A stretch of DNA of 64,000 nt from Erpobdella octoculata (Eukaryota; Annelida; Clitellata; Hirudinida; Erpobdellidae), in the NCBI GenBank assembly GCA_963978895.1, contig OZ022238.1:31917593-31981592 (forward strand), read 5' to 3'. The notes beneath the pieces are model-generated. The model did no database searches. It was not told where the DNA came from and worked only from the letters and a program-made list of their open reading frames with translations. The position numbers and the translations under genes were made by a program. Positions 8,781 to 18,708 of the stretch are shown here, piece by piece. How positions within the stretch are numbered: position 1 is the first letter of the stretch; the number at the start of each line of letters is the position of its first letter.

Positions 8781-9306
8781 AGAGATGGTTTCCGTTTTGG
8801 CGGTGTCATGGTTGCGCGAGATGTGACGTAGATCTGTCGTTTTACAATTAATAGATTTTGCTTTTCGACCGTATTTTTAAATGTATAACAGTTTTATTAT
8901 ATAATTTATTTTTAATATCTCCCCATAGTAAAATAAATTAACATGTCATTCTCGAAAAATAAATATTATTATTTTGTTTCTTTATCGGTTTTAACTAATT
9001 TCACTTTTCATTATTCTATCCATGTTTTGTTTTTTCTTTTTGGGCTCTGATGATGACAAACTAACTGTCGAAACGCGTTAGCCCTGTTTATTACTTTAAC
9101 TTATAAGTTACACCTTTTAGTTTATTTTATAACATAATTGTCTTTTATATTTTTTTACAAATAAACATAAATACGGCTGCAAACAAGGAATTCGTTAATA
9201 GTCTATCTTCCCAACAACGGGCTTCCCTTCGACGTTTTGAGTCTTTGGCGAAAAAATTAACAAACAAAATGGGCAATTATATTCAATGGAGTTTGCGTAT
9301 AAGAAA
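8781..9306 (+). mobile_element. PLE unit (lineage vii): spacer, ribozyme, frameshifted head
   Basis: Spacer, hammerhead (9042-9084), then a head frame NTAANKEFVNSLSSQQRASL RRFESLAKKLTN. A deletion next to AAAATGGGC puts the KWAIIFNG block out of frame. It ends in (AT)n at 9307-9327. The same lineage forms the inverted dimer at 35.7-36.0 kb. Confidence 0.7.
9042..9084 (+). ncRNA. Type I hammerhead ribozyme (lineage vii)
   Basis: Stem I GGGCT/AGCCC (9042-9046 with 9080-9084), the classical core CTGATGA, unpaired T, stem II GACA/TGTC, GAAA, a very short stem III (AC/GT, 2-nt loop) and cleavage after GTT. Here the ATG overlapping the core is followed at once by a stop (MMTN), and the head ORF lies about 100 bp downstream. 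Confidence 0.85.
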
Positions 9307-9384
9307 ATATATATATATATATATATAAGCGGGATGCGTCTTAAAACACATGGTGTAAAAGACTATAAACTATAATAAAAAAAT

Positions 9385-9490
9385 AAAAAAAAGAGAGCAA
9401 GTGGGAGACCAAGCGGGAGCGCAAGCGGGAACGGAAGAGCAAGCGGGAACGAGAGAGCAAGCTGGAACGGGAGAGCAAGCGGGAAGGATT
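9385..9490 (-). repeat. GGGAGCG minisatellite fragment
   Basis: Repeated AAGCGGGAACG(G)AGAGAGC units, the interior of the CTAGCGGG dispersed family without its ends. Confidence 0.6.
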
Positions 9491-9589
9491 GATATCGATT
9501 TTTAAATTGTCATAATTTTGTACCATAAACTTTTAATAAGAAAACCAAAATAATTTATTAAGCAAAACAACGTTTGCTGAGTTTAATTT

Positions 9590-10484
9590 ATTTGGATTTC
9601 AAGCACCCTTTTGTGTAACATCTCAGGGCTCCTTTTACAATAAAAATAAAAACAATAAAACAAAACATTAAAAATAAAGCAAAAAAAAATTAAAAACACA
9701 AAAATCAGCATGTCAGGAAAAAATGAAATAATTCCACTCTGATCATCAATTTGGATAGGATTTTGCAAATAGAAATGACTTTAGCTCGGCCTTGAATAAA
9801 CTCAATGAAGTGGCTTCTCGGATGCTGGCAGGCAGCATGTTCTATGTTGCTGGTCCAGCTATGCTGAAGGATTGACTGCCGTAAGTTTTTGTCCGAGTTT
9901 TGGGAAAAATGAGGACATCACGACTAGCTGATCTGTGTCGAGATAAGCAAGAGTTGTTATCAGACACAGTAACACACAGCCATGAAGCGCCTTGTAGAGT
10001 AAAGTCCCAATTTTGAAAATGATGCGATCAAAGATACGCAGCAACCGGAGTTCAGTTTTTATTATTGCAGTCACATGATCATGTTTCTTTAGTCCACCAA
10101 AAAGATGAGCAGTCGCATTTTGAATACGTTGAATCTTTCCAACAGCACTAAGAGGTAGGCCTGTGAATAGAGAGTTGCCATAGTCAAATCTACTGACAAC
10201 AAACGAATGCAGCAGGAGACGTGTTGCCTCACTTGACAGAGACCTTCGTATGGTACTAAGTTGTCGTAGTTGGAACAACTTCTGTGGGGACGACCAAAGC
10301 CCCAGCAAAGCTTTTGCTTTACTCTGCTGCAACTTTCATCTTGCACCTATGCAAATTAATTCAGTCTTATCGTCATTCAGTTTTAGACGATTAGAAGCCA
10401 TCCGCTGTTTAATGTTCTCTATGCAGGGCAATAGGGGAAGGTGAACATTCTCCGCATCATCAACAGAGCAGTGAGCATATGTTT

Positions 10485-10487
<3 letters not shown>
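9590..10487 (-). mobile_element. L2-like LINE, 3' fragment (end of reverse transcriptase ORF)
   Basis: On the minus strand: NRLKLNDDKTELICIGA (RT thumb side), a frameshift, then LSSEATRLLLHSFVVSRFDY, GKIQRIQNATAHLF and LLYKALHG, the familiar C-terminal part of L2/CR1-type ORF2. After another frameshift comes SFSIAGPAT with LPASIRE and SLSLFKAELKSFLFAK, which ends the ORF. The catalytic RT motifs and the endonuclease are missing. It is 5'-truncated at (AT)n 10488 and dead. Confidence 0.8.

Positions 10488-10549
<62 letters not shown>
10488..10549. repeat. (AT)n
   Basis: About 31 AT units; left edge of a PLE unit. Confidence 0.95.
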
Positions 10550-10552
<3 letters not shown>

Positions 10553-10708
10553 CACAGCCAAAGCCCAAAAATTGATTTCCAATAGTATAAATTTTATATT
10601 CTTTTGATTTGATAGGTAGAGTGTTTTTTCGTTTTTTCTTTTGTTAGTGTGCTAATTCTTTGATAATTTCGGTTCTTTCTGTTTGTTTACTTTTCTCGTT
10701 TTACTTTT

Positions 10709-10750
10709 GACCCTGAGGATGGCTGACATAGCTGAAACGGTCCGTCGGTC
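10709..10750 (+). ncRNA. Type I hammerhead ribozyme (lineage i)
   Basis: Stem I GACC/GGTC, core CTGAGGA, unpaired T, stem II GGCT/AGCT, GAAA, stem III ACG/CGT, cleavage after GTC. A base change in stem II relative to 2554 (ATCGCT to ATAGCT) improves pairing. Confidence 0.87.
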
Positions 10751-10920
10751 TGACAATAAAAGTTTAATGGAAAAGTTTTTGGCTAATTGTAGTCTCGAAC
10801 AGAGAGTTTTGTGCCGAAAGGTCGAGAATTTGGCTCGAAAAGTTGTTTCTGCCAAATGGCGAGTTGTGTTTCTTGGAGCGTGTCTCAAAGATAAATTGAT
10901 TCCACAGTTTATTCGCAACA
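10719..10920 (+). CDS. PLE head ORF fragment (lineage i)
   Basis: It matches the head at 2564 with one visible residue difference (LCRK for LYRK). Both copies keep the frame open, which suggests recent insertion. It is cut off by (AT)n. Confidence 0.7.
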
Positions 10921-11108
10921 AATATATATATATATATATATATCTATAAAACCAAATTTTCTTTTTTTTTTGCTACATGGTTATGCCAGTTACTTATAAG
11001 AAAAGAACGTCACAATTGTTGTCACAATAGCATTTTTTCTATGAATAAAAAAATGTGCTAAAAAGCTGAACTGAAAAATGACAAATAAACATAACAACAA
11101 TGTTTTAC

Positions 11109-11265
11109 CATAATTATTATGTCTTGCAAGGTCACTTTCACTTATAAGAAGATCATGGTCTTGATCAAGTTCCCAGAATTTGCAATATATTACATAAAAA
11201 TGTTCATAAGAGAAATAATCTAGAATTTGATTGATATCCTCTTCAACTTCAAGTCTTTCAATTGT
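11109..11265 (-). CDS. PPP2R3: PP2A regulatory subunit B'' exon 7 (EF-hand)
   Basis: Encodes [40 protein letters not shown] and [12 protein letters not shown]. This aligns almost residue for residue with human PR70/PR130 ([22 protein letters not shown]...). The loop [12 protein letters not shown] is a canonical 12-residue EF-hand with acidic residues at positions 1, 3, 5 and 12, the calcium-binding site that regulates B'' binding to the PP2A scaffold. The acceptor is ataaATAAG/ACA and the donor TATG/GTAAAA. Phase is 0 in and 1 out. Later exons (second EF-hand, C-terminus) were not found in 1-11108. Confidence 0.9.
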
Positions 11266-11345
11266 CTTATTTATAAAAAAAAATTAACTACTGTAACTAT
11301 AACATATATATTTGTTATATATAGTAACATAAAAATATCTAATAC

Positions 11346-11432
11346 CTTCAGCAAGTTACTTGACCTAAGTTCTTGAACTGTTATCTTTCCAGACCATGAC
11401 CGGTTAAGAGTATAAAATATCCTAGAAATTAC
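11346..11432 (-). CDS. PPP2R3: PP2A regulatory subunit B'' exon 6
   Basis: 29 codons, VISRIFYTLNRSWSGKITVQ followed by ELRSSNLLK, matching the B'' segment VIQRIFY.VNRSWSGKIT. The acceptor is ATGACAG/GTA and the donor CTGAAG/GTATTA, phase 0 at both ends. This degenerate first EF-like region is well conserved across animals, so the frame is certainly coding. Confidence 0.92.
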
Positions 11433-11494
11433 CTGTCATATGTAAACAAATTTGTATATTTGTAGTAAAAATGGAATGCTAAATTTTGACAAAC

Positions 11495-11569
11495 TGTTTG
11501 AATATATCTAGAGTGGAACTCAGGAGCATCTTGAAGAAATGTTAAACCAGAATGGTAATCAACCACATC
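11495..11569 (-). CDS. PPP2R3: PP2A regulatory subunit B'' exon 5
   Basis: 25 codons: DVVDYHSGLTFLQDAPEFHS then RYIQT, the invariant B'' block DVV..H.GL.FL..A.EFHSRY. The acceptor is TTTTTCAG/GAT; the donor ACA/GTTTGT is weaker than the others. Phase 0 at both ends. It follows a 12-kb intron (11570-23629) that carries most of the repeats described between those points. Confidence 0.9.
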
Positions 11570-11737
11570 CTGAAAAATAATAAAAACAATTCATTTTGCT
11601 GAGTTACAGGCAAATTTTACTCACAAATCTCAAACAAAAAAAAATCAAAAGACATATAATCAAGCCTAATAACTTGTCAAATTAAAGTGTGTAAAGCAGT
11701 CACATTATGACATTTCACACTAATGAAAACTAACTTA

Positions 11738-11738
<1 letters not shown>

Positions 11739-11828
<90 letters not shown>
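11739..11828. repeat. (AT)n
   Basis: About 45 AT units at the left edge of a dispersed repeat. Confidence 0.95.
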
Positions 11829-11830
<2 letters not shown>

Positions 11831-12199
11831 TCATCATTTATTTTTTAAACGTCCCTATTCCACGCTATGCTAGGGTTGGACGTTTTTTCCATATCAGGCC
11901 CCTCCACAAGTCACAATCCAGGGCAGACTGTCGCTTCAGGCCGAGCTCATAAATTCTTCTTCAAGCCCATAGCTAACTTTTCACTTCCGTCTAGGCCGAG
12001 AAAAGGAAGCGCGGACCTTGTCGACCTTGTTTGATCAGGCGACGTCCGAGCCGGCAAGAAATTCTTTGTTTTGTTACCCATATGGAATTTGGAGCAAAGT
12101 TTTACCCGATGCCCTTCCTGCGAACCTCCCTTTAGTCGCCTTTTACGACACGCATAGGAGGATACACGGTGGTTCTATTCTATCGGCCCGAACCACAAA

Positions 12200-12233
<34 letters not shown>
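11829..12233 (+). repeat. Dispersed repeat with CATCATCAT...GTTGGACG start, flanked by (AT)n
   Basis: It starts ATCATCATCATTTATTTTTT, contains CACGCTATGCTAGGGTTGGACG and GATGCCCTTCCTGCGAACC, and ends with a GATACACGGTGG motif before (AT)n. I associate this pattern with repeats common in cephalopods and other invertebrates, but it could be any lophotrochozoan-type SINE or LINE end. It is non-coding. Confidence 0.5.
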
Positions 12234-12240
<7 letters not shown>

Positions 12241-12325
12241 TTAAACAGTTGATAACGCAACATATGTCAAAAAAATTTCATCAAGAAATAATGACGAAAT
12301 CGCAGTTGCGGACCAGCCAAGGCGG

Positions 12326-12880
12326 TCAGTGACAGAAAGATTTACGATAGAGGTGAATTTTCAAACGAGATTTGAAGCAATTGATGGAAGACAGATCTTT
12401 TGTTAACTCAAAGGATAAATTATTCCAGACGGTAGGCGCAACATGACAAAAAGCTCTATCTGCACAAGCCGCCCTCGAGCCATCAACTTGAAGGTTATTA
12501 GTTCTACTGTTTGATCTCAGTTCTCTTGCAGACGTGCGGATCTTAAGTAGATCATAAAGATAGCCTGGTTGTCGAGTGGTCAAAACTTTAAAAGTTAGCA
12601 GAGCGATTTTATATTCGACACGCTTGGTGAGCGGCAGCCAGTGCAATTGTGCAAGTACTGGGGTGATGTGTTCGGATCGTCTAGTGCCAGTTACAATTCG
12701 TGCCAATGAGTTCTGAATGCGTTCATTCAGTAGACGCATGATTTCCGTCTCTGTTGAACAGCCTTTGCGGTAGGCAGACTGGTAAGGGTCATAGCCGGAA
12801 GAACGCTCAATGTGACCAACCAGCCTGGACATCGTTATTCGTTCCAGTATTTTAAAAATTGTATGCAGATTCGACATCAT
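12326..12880 (-). mobile_element. L2-like LINE with internal deletion
   Basis: An open minus-strand frame joins an RT palm fragment (FKILERITMSRLVGHIE then YDPYQSAYRKGCSTET) directly to the C-terminal part (NERIQNSLARIVTGTRRSEH then ITPVLAQLHWLPLTKRVEY and so on to SRLKIHLYRK). The catalytic YADD-type boxes are lost between LLN and ERIQN without loss of frame. This looks like a defective but once transcribed copy, unrelated in detail to the LINE at 9.6-10.5 kb. Confidence 0.8.
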
Positions 12881-12887
12881 TATTTTT

Positions 12888-13600
12888 TGAGTAAATACTA
12901 ATTGTTAATTTTTACATCTGTAGCATTTACAGTTTTTAAGTAGCAGTTATTTAAAAAAAAATAACCCTATTTTCCACTCCACATTTGAGGTCCCGGAAAC
13001 ATAATTTTCAAAAATGGTAAAACCCGTTTATTTTATTTTTTCGAGGAAATACTAAATATTAATTTTTACATCTGTAGCATTTACAGTTTCTGAGTAGCTG
13101 TTACTTTAAAAAAAATAACACTATCTATTTTCCACTCCACATTTGAGGTCCTAAAAACCAAATTTTCAAAAAAAGGTGAAACACGTATATCATTATTTTT
13201 TGAGTAGATACTAAGTATTAATTTTTACATCTGTAGCATTTACAGTTTTTGAGTAGCTGTTACTATAAAAAACAATTAACCCTATTTTCCACCCCACATT
13301 TGAGGTCCTGGAAACCAAAATTTTAAAAAATGGTAAAACACGTATTTTTTAATTTTTTAAAAAGAATATAAATAGCAAATTTCCAAAGCCCCTCATTTTT
13401 GGTTTTTGAGAAATGCGTTGTTCTAGAAAAAAATTTGTTTTCTAGTTTTATTCTCTCAGGAGCAAATTTTTACAAATCCTTTCTTAGTGGGTGCTTGCGC
13501 TATAAAAGTAATAGAATTTTCAAATTTCACGTTTCTAGGATGAGGCGTTTGAGCTCGGCGTTGATTATCAGTCAGTCAGTCAGTCAGGACATGTTCTTAT
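12888..13600 (-). repeat. 157-bp tandem units plus (GTCA)n-bearing repeat, copy 1
   Basis: Three to four degenerate monomers (ACATCTGTAGCATTTACAGT ... CCACATTTGAGGTCC) are followed by a conserved segment with GGCGTTTGAGCTCGGCGTTG and a short GTCA tract, then CAGGACATGTTC. The same module in the other orientation, with a huge TGAC tract, is at 46.9-48.7 kb. Confidence 0.75.
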
Positions 13601-13605
13601 ATATA

Positions 13606-13720
13606 TATATAAGCGGGGTGCCCGGCATTGCCCGGGCTTTTTAGAGGTTTTTCTCTCACGCTCCCGTTTCCTTTCCCGCTTGCTCTCACGCTCCCGGTCG
13701 CTTTCCTACTTTTCGACCAC
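13606..13720 (+). repeat. CTAGCGGG dispersed repeat copy
   Basis: Starts AAGCGGGGTGCCCGGCATTG, followed by the CCCGGGCTTTTTAGAGGTTT box and the CT-rich minisatellite. The region 13721-14080 has anonymous AT-rich DNA, a short (AT)n, and an ATCGGTTCAGCCGTTTCGG right-end motif. Confidence 0.7.
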
Positions 13721-14300
13721 CTAGAGCTCTAAAACTTTCAGGAAAGCGTTATTCTGGATGACAATACATGTTTTAATGTTTCCGACATGAATTAGGCTTT
13801 AAATCAATTAAAATTAATCAAATCAAATTAATCAGACAGTTCAAGATACTCTGTTATAGGAAACATATATATATATATATATATATTGTTATAATATCGA
13901 TAACTATACTAAGGTTCTTTAGAAATGGTCCAAAATTTATTAGAAGAAATACACACTTAATCAAAAACTTGTGTCTTAGTAACTGTAATTAAGACTGGTT
14001 GATTGAAGGAAAAAATTACATTAAAATCGGTTCAGCCGTTTCGGAGGAGTTTGAAGTCAAACACTATGACTGACTGGTTGTGTACTTAATTTGTATTTTA
14101 GTGAGACTTTGGCTGAACGCGTCGACACTTGTTTACTCACTGAAAGCGTGTTTATTAATACTCGGCTACTTTTATTGATTTTACGTCTAATTCTGCATGT
14201 ATTGAAAACAAACTAACTGCTGTTTAATTAACTTTATTATTATAAGTTTGAGAAAGTGTTTTTTCGATTTTAATATATACCGTTTTATTATTATAAATGA

Positions 14301-14343
14301 AGCTCTGAAGATGTTTAAATTAACCGAAACTGGCCAGTCAGCT
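14301..14343 (+). ncRNA. Type I hammerhead ribozyme (lineage v)
   Basis: Stem I AGCT/AGCT (4 bp), core CTGAAGA, unpaired T (facing an unpaired C), weak stem II GTT/AAC, GAAA, stem III ACTG/CAGT and the consensus cleavage triplet GTC (14337-14339). The core is complete, but stem II is short and AT-rich, so activity is less certain. Confidence 0.72.
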
Positions 14344-14508
14344 GGAAAAAATAAAGATTTTAAAACGTTGCTTGGTGTAGTTTCAGAAAGGAAAGATATT
14401 GTTGTTTTGCAAGGTTTATACAAGAAACTGTTGAATACAAAATGGGCGACAAAGTTCAATGAAACTTGCTTGCGGGAAAATATTGTCCCCAATTATGTAT
14501 GGAATATA
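14311..14508 (+). CDS. PLE head ORF fragment (lineage v, MFKLTETGQ)
   Basis: About 65 intact codons: MFKLTETGQSAGKNKDFKTL, then VVLQGLYKKLLNTKWATKFN and ETCLRENIVPNYVWN, then (AT)n. The ATG overlaps the ribozyme core. It is closest to lineage iv (KFNETCLKE). Confidence 0.7.
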
Positions 14509-14584
14509 TATATATATATATATATTCAATTAAGTTCAGATGTCGTGTATACTGAAATTCTTTAATAACTAATTAATATATATA

Positions 14585-14690
14585 TACTAGCGGGGGCACC
14601 CGGCCTTGCCCGGGGTTTTAGAGGTTTTTCTAATGTTTGTCTCTCTCGCTCCCGTTTCCTTCTCCGCTTTCCCGTCGCGTCGTATTTTAT
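14585..14690 (+). repeat. CTAGCGGG dispersed repeat copy
   Basis: TACTAGCGGGGGCACCCGGC, then CTTGCCCGGGGTTTTAGAGG, then CT-rich DNA. It ends abruptly where a PLE N-terminal region begins. Confidence 0.75.
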
Positions 14691-14699
14691 ATCAATCAA

Positions 14700-15297
14700 T
14701 ATAAGATTATGGAGTTTGTGTTTGGTAATAAATTATTTTTAAACCGATTTAGAGTATTGGAAAAAATTAAAAATAAAATCGATTCAGCCAAGTGCGCCAC
14801 TTTTTTCAATCGAATTTGCCTAAAAGAACATATAGCGCCGAAGTATTCAAAAACTACTACTTGCTCGATTTCGGCTACAAATCGAAATGCAAAAGTTGAA
14901 GATCTTCTACAATCTCAGATTGTGCAGAAAGAACGAGAACTTAAAGAATTACAGGCAAGGTACGCAGAAGAAATGTCTACAACCACAGAAGACAACTTTG
15001 GTACAGACGTCCATAAATTCCTCCAACTTCTCAACGAACACTTTACGAAATCCGAACGTGTGAAGGAAGTTAAAATTGTTAAAAAACTTTCTCGATTGTA
15101 TGGAGGTCTGTTACTATTTAAACAAAATTGTACTACATACGTTAATTTGTCTGATTATAAATTGTCTGACGATGAATGTGACTTTTTAATGCTCGGTTAT
15201 AATTATCATTTACGTAAACCTTATGATCAACTACACAAACAAACCGAACTTGAAATATTGTACAATGATATCTTAAATTTAGAAGCCAAAAATATGA
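14700..15297 (+). pseudogene. Penelope-like element, long N-terminal fragment
   Basis: This is the only copy in which the head does not stop at (AT)n. From about MEFVFGNKLFLN it reads through SAKCATFFNRICLKEHIAPK. It then goes on for over 130 residues with a coiled-coil-like stretch (KERELKELQARYAEE) and the PLE signature YVNLSDYKLSDDECDFLMLG followed by YNY. That second block (VVNLS...L...E..LL.KGL.F) is known from Penelope-type ORFs just ahead of the RT domain. It ties the short head ORFs of this window to PLEs. It is cut off by a (GAGT)n tract at 15296-15335. Confidence 0.8.
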
Positions 15298-15335
15298 GTG
15301 AGTGAGTGTGAGTGAGTGAGTGAGTGAATGAGTTG
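15296..15335. repeat. (GAGT)n microsatellite
   Basis: About nine units; truncates the PLE fragment. The stretch 15336-15690 is anonymous AT-rich DNA. Confidence 0.9.
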
Positions 15336-15691
15336 GCATTGAATATTAACATCACTTGATTAAAATAAAAGATTTGACTCTACTTGGCATGGCATAAATT
15401 AACTTTGAAACATCATTTCTCTTACTAATATATTTATTTTACGATCAACAATCAATTCATTATAAAACAATTTGTCACACATTATAATTGCTTTTATAAG
15501 TGTTGGTACTTTTTTTATTAATAAATTCTTTAAACAGATTTTTTTTAGTCTTTCCAAATAAGTGGTTTTCCAGCTGATTCGTTTATTTCTAGAGTGTGCT
15601 TGTGGTATCTTTTTTAACAAATTTAATAAATTTGATCTTGAATTTCATCACGAAATTATAACTTTACGAAAACGGAGGAAACTCGACAAAC

Positions 15692-15960
15692 AGTCGTTAT
15701 AACTATTACCAGGCCGGTAGCCGGGGCAATAAGCGATAAAAGTGCTGTAGTCCTGTCGGTTTTGCCAAAACGATTGATTCTTCGATTAATTAATTAGGAT
15801 GTACATATTTTCTAAAGAGTTATGGTTAGAGTAAGGGATTAATTTTAGACTTGTTTTACTTTTTTAGGTAGACTGCCGGCGCAGTAGCCAGTAGTAATTT
15901 TACCGATTGCAAGCGCGACGAACCGCCGAGGCAATAGCAGCGACCAAAAACAACCCTTAC
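15692..15960 (+). mobile_element. MITE fragment related to the one at 25.6-26.3 kb
   Basis: Begins CGTTATAACTATTACCAGGC and shares with the larger element CCGGGGCAATAAGCG, TTTTGCCAAAACGATTGATT, GATGTACATATTTTCTAAA and the AACCGCCGAGGCAATAGCAG end. It is non-coding. Confidence 0.7.
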
Positions 15961-16109
15961 AAAAACAGCGCTTTTTAGACAAAAAAGCGGCAACATCTTC
16001 AAATAGTAATCCAGATATGCATCAATTAGATTTCATTTAAAATTTAAGTTATAATAAAAAAATCAAATTAAATAAACACGTACATTAATATATAAGTGTA
16101 CTTTACTAC

Positions 16110-16440
16110 TTGAGAAAAACTTTCTCCCGCTCTCACTCGCTTTCCCAATCCCGCTTGCTCTTCCGCTCCCGCTCGTTCTCCGCTTGCTTTCCCCATTCCC
16201 TTTCTTTCTTCATCTCCCTCCTAATTTTTTTGCCCATGAAACGTAAAAATTTTTGGCCTAGGAGGTTTTTCGCTCAGAAAAAATGAAATAATAAACCGAT
16301 TTTTAAAAATAGATAAAAACTCTCTCCATAATGAGTACCATGTGGTGTCAAAATTTCGTAGCATTTGGTCCAGCCGTTCTCGAGTTTAGCGCTTGGCTAC
16401 ACATTTGTATGTGATGCTTATTATAAAAATAATAATTAAT
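16110..16440 (+). repeat. CTAGCGGG-family repeat, interior and right end
   Basis: CT-rich minisatellite (CTCCCGCTCTCACTCGCTTT) and right end TTTGGTCCAGCCGTTCTCGA. The left boundary is missing. 16441-16790 is anonymous. Confidence 0.55.
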
Positions 16441-16799
16441 TTAAGTGAGCACCTCGGCTACCATGGACGAAACGAAATCGTCGATGTTCTCTTCTTCACG
16501 TGAATTAATAGCAGTTTTGAAACAAGAAATAAAAAACAATAACTTATATTTTAGTTTTTTAACATAATTCAGATTTAGAAACCATGTATTATGGAGCTTC
16601 TTCGCGATTCGTAATTTGAAACTGCACTATCGCTACGGAAAACGATGGGGCCTGGAAAAAGTATTTCCAGTAAGATTTGGAGGCTGAATTTTTCATAATA
16701 ACTAATAACATAGATTCTAATGTAACTGAAATTAATGCATGTAACCCTCTAACTCTGCACCCTAATAATGACAATTTTTTAAAAATAACTGGCCCTAGC

Positions 16800-17596
16800 A
16801 AAAAATTAACTATTGATAAAAAAAAGTTGTAAGATATCATGACTTTTGGTGTATGCAGGATAAAATTGTCGAAAGGAATACAGGTAGGTGCTATCGATGA
16901 AGGTTTAACTTGTCGGACTCCTCGACCATTTACTATAACTAATTTACATTTAAGAAACAAAGGATTAAAATACTTCTCTTCTATATTTTCAATATTTAAT
17001 TTATCTTAAGACGATCTACAGTTTTGTACAGTTTTTTCTTTCAGCTTCCCGTGTAAGCGATTTTGTACATTTTATTTTCTTTCAGCTTTCCGTGTAAGCG
17101 ATTTTGTACATTTCATTTTCTTTCAGATTCCCGTGTAAGCGATTTTGTACATTTTATCTTCTTTCAGCTTTCCGTGTAATCGTTTTTGTACATTTTAATT
17201 AAAAATTAACTATTGATAAAAAAAGTTGTAAGATATCATGACTTTTGGTGTATGCAGGATAAAATTGTCGAAAGGAATACAGGTAGGTGCTATCGATGAA
17301 GGTTTAACTTGTCGGACTCCTCGACCATTTACTATAACTAATTTACATTTAAGAAACAAAGGATTAAAATACTTCTCTTCTACATTTTCAATATTTAATT
17401 TATCTTAAGACGATCTACAGTTTTGTACAGTTTTTTCTTTCAGCTTCCCGTGTAAGCGATTTTGTACATTTTATTTTCTTTCAGCTTTCCGTGTAAGCGA
17501 TTTTGTACATTTCATTTTCTTTCAGATTCCCGTGTAAGCGATTTTGTACATTTTATCTTCTTTCAGCTTTCCGTGTAATCGTTTTTGTACATTTTA
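16800..17596. repeat. 399-bp tandem duplication at the edge of a minisatellite
   Basis: The block containing GTTGTAAGATATCATGACTT and four 41-bp units (starting near 16800) recurs 399 bp later (starting near 17199) with almost no change, which indicates a recent duplication. Confidence 0.85.
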
Positions 17597-18708
17597 TTCT
17601 CTTTCAGCTTCCCGTGTAAGCGCTTTTGTACATTTCAATTTCTTTCAGCTTTCCATGTAAGAGATTTTGCACATTTCATTTTCTTTCAGTTTCCCATGTA
17701 AGCGATTTTGTACATTTTATCTTCTTTCAGCTTTCCGTCTAATCGTTTTTGTACATTTAATTTTCTTTCAGTTTCCCGTGTAAGCGATTTTGTACATTTC
17801 ATTTTCTTTCAGTTTCCCGTGTAAGCGATTTTGTACATTTTATCTTCTTTCAGCTTTCCGTGTAATCGTTTTTGTACATTTCATTTTCTTTCAGCTTCCA
17901 GTGTAAGCGCTTTTGTACATTTCAATTTCTTTCAGCTTCCCGTGTAAGCGATTTTGTACATTTTATCTTCTTTCAACTTTCTGTGTAATCATTTTTGTAC
18001 ATTTCATTTTCTTTCAGCCTCCAGTGTAAGCGATTTTGTACATTTCAATTTCTTTCAGCTTTCCGTGTAAGCGCTTTTGTACATTTCATTTTCTTTCAGT
18101 TTCCCGTGTAATCGGTTTTGTACATTTTATCTTCTTTCAGCTTTCCGTCTAATCGATTTTGTACATTTCATTTTCTTTCAGTTTCCCGTGTAAGCGATTT
18201 TGTACATTTCATTTTCTTTCAGCTTCCCGTGTAAGCGATTTTGTACATTTTATCTTCTTTCAACTTTCCGTGTAATCGTTTTTGTACATTTCATTTTCTT
18301 TCAGCTTCCAGTGTAAGCGCTTTTGTACATTTCAATTTCTTTCAGCTTCCCGTGTAAGCGATTTTGTACATTTTATCTTCTTTCAACTTTCTGTGTAATC
18401 ATTTTTGTACATTTCATTTTCTTTCAGCCTCCAGTGTAAGCGATTTTGTACATTTCAATTTCTTTCAGCTTTCCGTGTAAGCGCTTTTGTACATTTCATT
18501 TTCTTTCAGTTTCCCGTGTAATCGTTTTTGTACATTTTATCTTCTTTCAGCTTTCCGTCTAATCGTTTTTGTACATTTCATTTTCTTTCAGTTTCCCGTG
18601 TAAGCGATTTTGTACATTTTATTTTCTTTCAACTTCCTGTTTAATTGTTTTTGTACATTTCATTTTCTTTCAGTTTCCCGTGTAAGCTTTTTGTACATTT
18701 TTTATGTT
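17010..18708 (+). repeat. 41-bp minisatellite (about 36 units)
   Basis: The unit is roughly TTTTGTACATTTCATTTTCT followed by TTCAGTTTCCCGTGTAAGCG A. Neighbouring units differ at a few positions (CTT/TTT after CAG, GCGATT/GCGCTT/TCGTTT), and higher-order blocks recur around 17.9 and 18.3 kb. Each unit contains a pyrimidine-rich tract ending in CAG and, six to eight bases on, GTGTAAGC. It lies in intron 4 of the PP2A B'' gene, antisense to it. Confidence 0.92.

Larger units (their letters stand above)
10550..10920 (+). mobile_element. PLE unit (lineage i), second copy
   Basis: It is truncated to the last few tail codons (ending PKN, stop). The same spacer, ribozyme and head as at 2400-2762 follow at about 97% identity, then (AT)n at 10921-10945. 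Only the 5' cut differs between the two copies; the 3' edge is the same within a codon (RNI against RNKY). Confidence 0.85.
14200..14508 (+). mobile_element. PLE unit (lineage v): spacer, ribozyme, intact head
   Basis: Spacer of uncertain left edge, hammerhead (14301-14343), head from ATG 14311 and short (AT)n at 14505-14525. It is shared with a deleted inverted copy at 33495-33635. Confidence 0.75.

Noticed and set aside
16589..16960. 123-codon minus-strand frame beside the minisatellite
   Set aside because: No recognisable motif, and part of it is duplicated non-coding repeat sequence at 17.2 kb.
17010..18708. CRISPR-like array
   Set aside because: The 41-bp units are contiguous with no unique spacers, in an animal genome.
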